Shown here piece after piece: positions 1 through 5,048 of a stretch of DNA of 10,424 nt. Under the pieces are notes generated by a model. The model was not told where the DNA came from. It was given only the letters and a program-made list of their open reading frames with translations, and ran no database searches. This DNA is from an uncultured Ruminococcus sp. (GTDB lineage: Bacteria > Bacillota > Clostridia > Oscillospirales > CAG-272), in contig CACZSP010000097.1 in NCBI GenBank assembly GCA_902783905.1, forward strand, positions 1-10,424. The letters are read 5' to 3'. A program made the position numbers and the translations under genes. The stretch's first letter is position 1. Each line of letters starts with the position of its first letter.

Positions 1-38
1 GAGGTGTCGCCGGAGGCGACGGAGGGATTGTTACCGGG
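1..38. repeat. Possible end of an intergenic REP-like repeat
   Basis: This G/C-rich stretch at the window edge contains a tight hairpin, GTCGCC (6-11), loop GGA, GGCGAC (15-20), followed by GGAGGGATTGTTACC. It differs in composition from the A/T-rich promoter region that follows. From memory, similar blocks recur between genes in gut Clostridia genomes, but this window holds only one copy, so repetition cannot be shown here. Alternatively it could be the end of an upstream gene: one frame stays open through to a stop at 70-72, but the translation is unconvincing. Confidence 0.35.
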
Positions 39-46
39 CAAATCGG

Positions 47-105
47 TTACTGCGGAACACTGTTTGCGATAATTCTTTTTGTCAAAAAACGACAAAATGC
101 AGTAA
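47..105. promoter_or_regulatory. Nested inverted repeats upstream of the ylxM promoter
   Basis: Two perfect 7-bp inverted repeats are nested upstream of the -35 box. The outer pair is TTACTGC (47-53) and GCAGTAA (99-105). The inner pair is TTTTGTC (77-83) and GACAAAA (91-97) with a 7-nt A-rich loop. The A-tracts at 84-89 and 111-117 could also act as an UP-like element. The structure could be an upstream operator, the tail of an upstream transcript, or chance in A/T-rich DNA. No protein can be assigned to it. Confidence 0.3.
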
Positions 106-119
106 AATCGAAAAAAATC

Positions 120-148
120 TTGACAACAAAAGCGTTTTGCGGTATAAT
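120..148 (+). promoter_or_regulatory. Consensus sigma-70/sigma-A promoter of the ylxM-ffh operon
   Basis: The -35 box TTGACA lies at 120-125 and the -10 box TATAAT at 143-148, separated by exactly 17 bp, so both hexamers and the spacing are ideal. Transcription should begin near 155, about 37 nt before the ylxM ATG. The promoter immediately adjoins the palindrome at 149-171, so it is probably strong but open to repression at the start point. Confidence 0.93.
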
Positions 149-171
149 GTGTAAAGCGATTTGCTTTACAC
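149..171. promoter_or_regulatory. Perfect palindrome over the ylxM transcription start (putative operator)
   Basis: GTGTAAAGC (149-157) and GCTTTACAC (163-171) form a perfect 9-bp inverted repeat around the 5-nt centre GATTT. It begins at the base after the -10 box and covers the expected start point near 155. That is a classic repressor-operator position. As RNA it could form only a partial hairpin, because the left arm would be mostly untranscribed, which favours a DNA-binding role. The first gene of the operon encodes a small helix-turn-helix protein, so autoregulation is possible but unproven. Confidence 0.65.
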
Positions 172-176
172 CTGCC

Positions 177-182
177 GGAGGA
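177..182 (+). promoter_or_regulatory. Ribosome binding site that fixes the ylxM start
   Basis: GGAGGA lies 9 nt upstream of the ATG at 192-194 and downstream of the expected transcription start. It selects 192 as the start codon. The longer in-frame reading from the TTG at 120 would begin inside the -35 box and cannot be on the same transcript. Confidence 0.9.
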
Positions 183-191
183 AGTGGTTTT

Positions 192-518
192 ATGTTTGAA
201 AAAGACGTTAAGATCGGCTTTCTTCTTGATTTCTACGGAGAGCTGCTGTCGGAAAGAAAAAGAGAGGTCCTTGACCTCTATTACAACAGCGATCTGTCGC
301 TCGGAGAAATATCCGGAGAACTCGGAATAACAAGGCAGGCGGTGCGCGACCTGATAAACCGCTCGGGCGCGGAGCTTGAAAAATACGAGGAAAAACTCGG
401 GTACGCGCGCAAATTCATGATCATCAGCAAAGCCGCCGAAGAGGCGGCGGCTCTCGCCGCCGGCAACAGCGAACTGCTCGCCCGGCTGGAGCTCATTCAA
501 AGCACGATAAAGGACTGA
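192..518 (+). CDS. ylxM: YlxM/UPF0122 family SRP-associated HTH protein
   Basis: This 108-residue protein belongs to the YlxM (UPF0122) family, small helical proteins encoded next to ffh in Bacillota and reported to associate with the signal recognition particle. Residues 20-35 (SERKREVLDLYYNSDL) are the family's characteristic opening, resembling a sigma-factor region 4 start. Residues 36-57 (LSLGEI...GITRQAVRDLI) form a helix-turn-helix, and the C-terminal half is an Ala/Glu-rich helix suited to protein contacts. The start at 192 is set by the Shine-Dalgarno at 177-182. Only 4 bp separate its stop from ffh, so the two are cotranscribed and probably translationally coupled. DNA binding by this family is not established; the HTH together with the palindrome at 149-171 makes autoregulation a reasonable guess. 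Length is normal for the family. Confidence 0.93.
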   Translation: MFEKDVKIGFLLDFYGELLSERKREVLDLYYNSDLSLGEISGELGITRQAVRDLINRSGAELEKYEEKLGYARKFMIISKAAEEAAALAAGNSELLARLELIQSTIKD

Positions 519-522
519 CGAA

Positions 523-1854
523 ATGCTTGAAACGCTTACCGAAAAGCTTGCCGCAGCTTTCAAAAAATTCAGAAGCAAGGGCAAGCTGACCGAGGCGGAC
601 GTCAAGGCCGGCATGCGCGAGATAAAGCTCGCGCTGCTCGAAGCCGACGTCAGCTTCAAGGTCGTAAGGGAGTTTATCAATAAAGTATCCGAAAGAGCAG
701 TCGGATCGGAGGTTCTCGAATCCCTCCTCCCCGCTCAGCAGATAGTGAAGATAGTCAACGAGGAGCTCACCTCGATCATGGGTACCACCCAGGCGAAGCT
801 GACCATCTCCTCCTCCCCGCCGACCGTAATAATGATGTGCGGACTTCAGGGTGCCGGAAAGACCACCCACGCCGCCAAACTTGCCGCGATGTACAAAAAG
901 CAGGGAAAGCGCCCGCTTCTCGTCGCCTGCGACGTCTACCGCCCCGCCGCGATAAAACAGCTGGAGGTCCTCGGTGAACAGACGGGAATTCCCGTGTTTT
1001 CGGAAGGGACGGACGTGTCCCCGGTAAAGATTGCCGCAGACGGACTCAAATACGCCCGCGACAATTTCCTCGACATGGTCTTCATCGACACGGCGGGCCG
1101 CCTGCATATCGACGAGGAGCTCATGGACGAGCTCCGTCAGATCAAGGAAAAGACCGCCCCGGGCGAGATTCTTCTCACCGTCGACGCCATGATCGGTCAG
1201 GACGCCGTAAACGTCGCGGAAAAGTTCAACGAACTGCTCGATATCACCGGCGTCATACTGACCAAGCTTGACGGAGACACGCGCGGAGGCGCCGCTCTGT
1301 CCGTCAGATACGTCACCGGCAAGCCCATCAAATTCGTCGGCACCGGAGAAAAAATTGACGCCATCGAACCCTTTTACCCCGACCGCATGGCGTCGCGCAT
1401 ACTCGGTATGGGAGACGTTCTCTCGCTTATCGAAAAAGCCGAGCAGATGTACGATGAAAAGCAGGCCGCGGAACTCGAGCGCAAGATGCGCGAGCAGACA
1501 TTCACTCTCGACGATTATCTCGAGCAGTTCGCGCAGATACGCGGCATGGGAAACCTCGACCAGCTCATCGGCATGATCCCCGGGATGAACGCGTCGGCTC
1601 TGAAGGGCGCCTCCATCGACGAAAAAGCGCTGGGCCGTACCGAGGCGATCATTAAATCGATGACTCCGCGCGAACGCGTAAAGCCGGATATCATAAACTC
1701 CTCCCGGAAGCGCAGGATCGCCGCCGGCAGCGGCACCTCAGTCGAGGACGTCAACCGGCTGCTCCGCCAGTTCGAGCAGACGAAGAAGATGATGAAACAG
1801 TTCTCTTCGGGTAAAAAAGGAAAATTCGGACGCAGGTCCGGGTTCCCGTTTTAA
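523..1854 (+). CDS. ffh: Signal recognition particle GTPase Ffh (SRP54)
   Basis: Ffh is the protein subunit of the SRP. It binds SRP RNA and hydrophobic signal sequences on nascent chains and delivers ribosomes to the membrane receptor FtsY. The 443-residue length is typical. The N domain spans about 1-95 and the G domain about 100-295, with P-loop GLQGAGKTT (107-115), DVYRPAA (137-143), DTAGR (189-193), TKLD (247-250) and GTGEK (283-287). The M domain follows, with a Met/Gly-rich finger loop around 342-370 and the RNA-binding helix-turn-helix near 393-427, including the RIAAGSGT signature (398-405). The basic tail ending in FPF is also usual. All nucleotide-binding motifs are intact. The start is preceded by AAGGA (510-514) inside the end of ylxM. 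The SRP RNA gene is not in this window. Confidence 0.98.
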   Translation: MLETLTEKLAAAFKKFRSKGKLTEADVKAGMREIKLALLEADVSFKVVREFINKVSERAVGSEVLESLLPAQQIVKIVNEELTSIMGTTQAKLTISSSPPTVIMMCGLQGAGKTTHAAKLAAMYKKQGKRPLLVACDVYRPAAIKQLEVLGEQTGIPVFSEGTDVSPVKIAADGLKYARDNFLDMVFIDTAGRLHIDEELMDELRQIKEKTAPGEILLTVDAMIGQDAVNVAEKFNELLDITGVILTKLDGDTRGGAALSVRYVTGKPIKFVGTGEKIDAIEPFYPDRMASRILGMGDVLSLIEKAEQMYDEKQAAELERKMREQTFTLDDYLEQFAQIRGMGNLDQLIGMIPGMNASALKGASIDEKALGRTEAIIKSMTPRERVKPDIINSSRKRRIAAGSGTSVEDVNRLLRQFEQTKKMMKQFSSGKKGKFGRRSGFPF

Positions 1855-1894
1855 GACAGAAAAAAATAAAATACATCATAAAGGAGAAAAAACC

Positions 1895-2131
1895 ATGGTA
1901 AGAATGAGACTTTCGAGATTCGGCGCAAAGAAGCAGCCCTTCTATCGCGTCGTCATCGCCGATCAGCGTTCGCCGAGAAACGACTTCATCGATCAGGTGG
2001 GATACTACAATCCCCTGAACGGCGGAGAAGTGAAATTCGACGTCGAAAAAGCGAAACAGTGGATCGCCAACGGCGCTCAGCCCACCGAAACGGTCAAGGC
2101 TCTGCTCAAAAAAGCCGGCGTCACCGAATAA
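1895..2131 (+). CDS. rpsP: 30S ribosomal protein bS16
   Basis: This 78-residue protein is ribosomal protein bS16, which binds 16S rRNA early in assembly and stabilises the small subunit. The opening MVRMRLSRFGAKKQPFYRVV, with DQRSPRNDFIDQVGYYNP in the middle and a C-terminal helix ending near TETVKALLKKAG, is diagnostic of the family. It is at the short end of the usual 75-90 residue range. The start is supported by AAGGAG at 1881-1886, 8 nt upstream. The 40-bp gap after ffh is A/T-rich and holds no visible terminator or promoter, so it is most simply read through from the ylxM promoter. Confidence 0.98.
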   Translation: MVRMRLSRFGAKKQPFYRVVIADQRSPRNDFIDQVGYYNPLNGGEVKFDVEKAKQWIANGAQPTETVKALLKKAGVTE

Positions 2132-2148
2132 TACGGGGGATGTACTGA

Positions 2149-2382
2149 ATGGATCCCGAAAAAATCCTGACCGATATCGTCCGCTCAATAGTCGACACGC
2201 CCGATGAAGTCAAGATCGCACGCACCGAGGAAGGGGACGAGATCAGATTCGTCCTTTCGGTCGCCGCCGACGAGATGGGCATGATCATCGGCAAGCACGG
2301 GAAGATCGCCAAGGCGATCCGCACCGTGGTGAAAGCGGCTGCCGCCGGGACCGGAAAAAGAGTCACCGTCGACATTCGCTGA
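2149..2382 (+). CDS. khpA: KhpA-type single-KH-domain RNA-binding protein
   Basis: This 77-residue protein is nearly all one KH domain and matches the KhpA (YlqC) family, which in Bacillota often acts with KhpB/Jag as an RNA chaperone affecting cell division and envelope growth. The RNA-binding GxxG loop is GKHG (48-51) inside IIGKHGKIAKAIRTVV, followed by the Ala-rich helix and the final strand KRVTVDIR. The start is preceded by GGGGGA (2135-2140) 8 nt upstream, and it begins 17 bp after rpsP, so the two are cotranscribed. In many Bacillota the operon continues with rimM, trmD and rplS. Here a hairpin and then glpK follow instead. Confidence 0.95.
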   Translation: MDPEKILTDIVRSIVDTPDEVKIARTEEGDEIRFVLSVAADEMGMIIGKHGKIAKAIRTVVKAAAAGTGKRVTVDIR

Positions 2383-2397
2383 ATCGAATGAAAGGGT

Positions 2398-2439
2398 TAC
2401 CGCACGATCGGCTGCCGTTTTTGGGCGGATCGTGCGGTA
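2398..2439 (+). terminator. Hairpin after khpA, likely weak terminator or operon boundary
   Basis: TACCGCACGATC (2398-2409) and GATCGTGCGGTA (2428-2439) form a perfect 12-bp stem with an 18-nt loop, starting 15 bp after the khpA stop. The downstream sequence (TTCCCTTATCT) is pyrimidine-rich but has no continuous U-run, so termination may be partial. It lies in the 90-bp gap before glpK. A very weak promoter-like pair, TTGGGC at 2421 and TTATCT at 2445 with an 18-bp spacer, overlaps the stem and is not convincing. Confidence 0.6.
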
Positions 2440-2472
2440 TTCCCTTATCTGACTGACAAGGAGAAATTATGC

Positions 2473-3966
2473 ATGGAAAAATATATCCTCGCCCTCGACC
2501 AGGGCACGACAAGCTCGAGATCGATAGTTTTCACGACCGACGGCAAGCCGGTCTCGGTCGCTCAAAAGGAGTTTACCCAGATCTTCCCGAAGGAGGGCTG
2601 GGTGGAGCACGACGCGAAGGAGATCTGGGAGAGCCAGCTTGCCGTCGCGCGCAGAGCGATCGAAAAAGCGGGCATACAGGCGTCCGACGTCGCGGGTATC
2701 GGAATCACCAATCAGCGTGAGACAACGGTAGTCTGGGACAGAAAGACCGGAGAGCCGGTTTGCAACGCCATCGTCTGGCAGTGCCGCAGGACCGCGGAGT
2801 TCTGCGACGGACTCCGCCGCCAGGGACTTACCGAATTCATCCGCAAAAAGACCGGACTGCTTATCGACCCCTATTTTTCAGGCACCAAACTGCGCTGGAT
2901 ACTTGAAAACGTCCCGGGAGCGCGCGAACGCGCCGACCGCGGTGAGCTCTGCTTCGGGACCGTCGACAGCTGGCTGATCTACAACCTCACGGGAAGAAAG
3001 GTCCACGCCACCGATTATTCGAACGCCTCCCGGACGATGCTTTTCAATATCAACACCCTTCGCTGGGATCCCGACCTTCTCCGGATGCTCGATATTCCCG
3101 AAAGCATTCTTCCCATCCCCCTTCCCTCCTCCACCGTTTTCGGAATGACCGACTCTTCGCTTTTCGGTTCTCCGATACCCGTCGCAGGAGTCGCCGGAGA
3201 CCAGCAGGCGGCGCTTTTCGGACAGTGCTGCTTCGCTCCCGGAAGCGTGAAGAACACCTACGGCACCGGCGGATTTCTTCTGATGAACACCGGAGACAAG
3301 CCCGTTTATTCCGACAACGGACTGATCACCACCGTCGCGTGGGGACTTGACGGAAAGGTCAGTTACGCTCTCGAAGGATCGGTATTCATCTGCGGCGCCG
3401 CAGTTCAGTGGCTGCGCGACGGTCTCGGACTGATCTCGAGCGCCGCCGAGACCGAAGAGATAGCCCGTAGCGTTGAAAACTCGGGCGGCGTCTATTTCGT
3501 TCCGGCCTTCGTCGGACTTGCCGCCCCCTGGTGGAACCCCTACTGCCGCGGAAGCGTTTTCGGACTCACCCGCGGAACGACGAGGGCGCATCTGGTCAGA
3601 TCGGTACTTGAATCGATGGCTTATCAGACGGTCGACGTGATCGATCTGATGCAGAAGGAATCGGGGACCGACATTCCCTTCCTCAACGTGGACGGAGGCG
3701 CGTCGGCAAACGGCCTTCTTCTGCAGATCCAGGCGGATCTTCTCGGAAAGAGGATCGTCCGTCCCTCCTGCGTTGAAACGACCGCTCTCGGAGCCGCCTT
3801 CCTTGCAGGACTTGCGACCGGCGTGATATCTTCTACCGACGAAATTGAAAAACGGCGCCGCATAGACGCCGAATTCACCCCCTCGTGCGGCGAATACGAA
3901 AGGCGCACGGCCGTGGACGGATGGCACCGCGCCGTCCGCTCCGCGATAGGTTTTTCGAAGAAATAA
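2473..3966 (+). CDS. glpK: Glycerol kinase
   Basis: This protein phosphorylates glycerol with ATP to sn-glycerol 3-phosphate in the cytoplasm, feeding glycolysis and lipid synthesis. The 497 residues are full length for a FGGY-family glycerol kinase. Motifs include DQGTTSSR (9-16), GITNQRET (77-84), IDPYFSGTK (131-139), AGDQQAALFG (241-250), NTYGTGGFLLMNTG (261-274) and NVDGGASANG (405-414). The expected glycerol contacts R82, E83, W102, Y134, D243 and Q244 are all present. The histidine phosphorylated by HPr in many Bacillota enzymes (in the HFYG loop) is replaced by S229. The segment APWWNPYCRG (351-360) departs from the more usual APYWD-YARG. The ATG at 2473 is chosen over the ATG at 2469 because AAGGAG (2458-2463) is 9 nt upstream and only this frame is long. 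No glpF or glycerol-3-phosphate dehydrogenase gene is adjacent. Confidence 0.98.
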   Translation: MEKYILALDQGTTSSRSIVFTTDGKPVSVAQKEFTQIFPKEGWVEHDAKEIWESQLAVARRAIEKAGIQASDVAGIGITNQRETTVVWDRKTGEPVCNAIVWQCRRTAEFCDGLRRQGLTEFIRKKTGLLIDPYFSGTKLRWILENVPGARERADRGELCFGTVDSWLIYNLTGRKVHATDYSNASRTMLFNINTLRWDPDLLRMLDIPESILPIPLPSSTVFGMTDSSLFGSPIPVAGVAGDQQAALFGQCCFAPGSVKNTYGTGGFLLMNTGDKPVYSDNGLITTVAWGLDGKVSYALEGSVFICGAAVQWLRDGLGLISSAAETEEIARSVENSGGVYFVPAFVGLAAPWWNPYCRGSVFGLTRGTTRAHLVRSVLESMAYQTVDVIDLMQKESGTDIPFLNVDGGASANGLLLQIQADLLGKRIVRPSCVETTALGAAFLAGLATGVISSTDEIEKRRRIDAEFTPSCGEYERRTAVDGWHRAVRSAIGFSKK

Positions 3967-3980
3967 ACCGCACAACGCGC

Positions 3981-4032
3981 AAACAGCGGAACGCACGATA
4001 CCGTCAAGGCATCCGTGCGTCCCGCTGTTTTT
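3981..4032 (+). terminator. Intrinsic terminator of glpK
   Basis: The arms AAACAGCGGAACGCACG (3981-3997) and CGTGCGTCCCGCTGTTT (4014-4030) pair at 16 of 17 positions around a 16-nt loop and run into a T tract (4028-4032). The stem starts 15 nt after the glpK stop. On the opposite strand the left-arm AAA gives only a short U-run, so it acts mainly on glpK. Confidence 0.9.
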
Positions 4033-4087
4033 ATGCTTCTTCATAATATCGTGTGTTTGGCTGATTCAGACAAGGATATTGAAGCCC

Positions 4088-4140
4088 ACCGGTATGGGGC
4101 TGTTTAAAAAGTCAATTTTTTTAAACAGCCCCATACGGGT
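4088..4140. repeat. Long near-perfect palindrome between convergent genes
   Basis: The left arm 4088-4110 (ACCGGTATGGGG followed by CTGTTTAAAAA) and the right arm 4118-4140 pair at 22 of 23 positions around the 7-nt loop GTCAATT. The single mismatch is G4091 opposite G4137. Neither side has an outside U-run, so it is not a standard intrinsic terminator; the A/T-rich part is next to the loop. GGGGCTGTTTAAAAA resembles the terminal repeat of some insertion sequences, so this could be two abutted element ends or a minimal MITE. It could still work as a bidirectional roadblock between glpK and the - strand membrane-protein gene. The rest of 3967-4214 holds no gene I can support. Confidence 0.8.
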
Positions 4141-4214
4141 AACAATCATTGTCTAAAAACACGATAACCTGAATATCTTTTTTATCATACGTATATAAAT
4201 GTGAAGAACTTTTT

Positions 4215-4964
4215 TTATTCCTCCCCCGATGCTTTTTTCTTTTTCTTCAGCAGCACCGGCAGATAGCAGAGCGTAACAGCGGTCACCGCCGTCGCAGCGT
4301 AGTGGACTATATATACAAGCCACCCGTGGTCCTCGTTGAGAAAAGGCAGCCCGGACACCGGAGGATCGACGACGTACATAAAGTTCACCCTTCCGGCAAA
4401 CTCCGCGCCGGCTTCGGAAAGAGACAGAAGCTCGTAGCATATCGAATTGAGATAGATAGCCGCAAAGGCAAGAAAGCCCAGCATATACAGCGAGTGAAGA
4501 TAATCCTTAACCGTCCAATCAATGCGGCCGGACGTCATCAGATGGATCGCAAAAGCAATGATGGCGGCGTGATAGGAAAAATACTGGATGCTGATCGCAG
4601 GCATCGCAAGAGACGAAGCCGTAGGGATAAGCAGCGCCGCGGCGCCCCCTACGAGACATGACGGGATCATGAAAGCCATGATCAGTCTTTTCAGCTTTTC
4701 GTTAGAAGAAAACTTCAGTATCGCGAAAAAAATCAGCTGTATCGAGCAGAGATGAAACGGCAGGTCTGTTTTCGGCAGATACCCGCCGAGAGTCTCCTCA
4801 TTTGCGATTATATACGAAAACACCTTTACCGTTTCGGATACGATGCCGACGCCGAGAAGAAGATTGATCCAGAATGAAAGGCTTCTCTTTCGCAATAAGA
4901 GCGTAAGCGCCGCGCAGGCGGCTGCAGCCAGCGAAAGATACAGGATATGTCTCGGAGAAAACAT
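4215..4964 (-). CDS. YwaF/TMEM164-like seven-helix integral membrane protein
   Basis: This 249-residue hydrophobic protein has about seven membrane helices, near residues 5-24, 33-53, 68-86, 92-113, 123-142, 155-177 and 216-239, and ends in a basic cytoplasmic tail (KKKKK). The motif LPFHLCS (68-74) in the third helix, Y131-H132 in the fifth, and NFMYV with a following PP pair (194-202) resemble the YwaF family (TIGR02206), which I recall grouping with eukaryotic TMEM164, a proposed acyltransferase. The bacterial members have no settled function, so an enzymatic role is only a possibility. The start is supported by AAAGGA at 4974-4979 (- strand), about 9 nt upstream. It follows the esterase gene by 84 bp and a terminator-like hairpin, so it may be only partly cotranscribed. 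I see no good promoter in that gap. Confidence 0.8.
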   Translation of the reverse strand: MFSPRHILYLSLAAAACAALTLLLRKRSLSFWINLLLGVGIVSETVKVFSYIIANEETLGGYLPKTDLPFHLCSIQLIFFAILKFSSNEKLKRLIMAFMIPSCLVGGAAALLIPTASSLAMPAISIQYFSYHAAIIAFAIHLMTSGRIDWTVKDYLHSLYMLGFLAFAAIYLNSICYELLSLSEAGAEFAGRVNFMYVVDPPVSGLPFLNEDHGWLVYIVHYAATAVTAVTLCYLPVLLKKKKKASGEE

Positions 4965-5004
4965 TTTTACGGTTCCTTTTCAGTAAATTCAAAGTGTGAA
5001 ATCA

Positions 5005-5039
5005 GGGGCGTCGGAAAACGGACGGTTTTCCGGCGCCCC
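5005..5039 (-). terminator. Terminator-like hairpin after the esterase gene
   Basis: The arms 5005-5019 (GGGGCGTCGGAAAAC) and 5025-5039 form a 15-bp stem, with one G-U pair at T5011/G5033, around a 5-nt loop. It starts 9 bp after the esterase stop in the direction of - strand transcription. The sequence beyond it reads TGATTTCACACTTTG on the - strand, which is T-rich but interrupted, so read-through into the membrane-protein gene is plausible. Confidence 0.65.
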
Positions 5040-5048
5040 GAAGGATCG

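Noticed and set aside
120..191. N-terminal extension of YlxM from the TTG at 120
   Set aside because: It would start inside the -35 box, upstream of the transcription start; the ATG at 192 has a proper ribosome site and matches the family start.
493..1107. 204-residue - strand open frame opposite ffh
   Set aside because: It is an antisense shadow of the intact Ffh GTPase domain with no ribosome site or recognisable domain.
2469..2720. Alternative ATG at 2469 and its 83-residue frame
   Set aside because: It is only 5 nt from the ribosome site and out of frame with glycerol kinase; the ATG at 2473 is better spaced and in frame.
2878..4044. 388-residue open frame antisense to glpK
   Set aside because: It lies opposite an unmistakable glycerol kinase, runs through the glpK terminator and has a low-complexity G/R-rich translation without family features.
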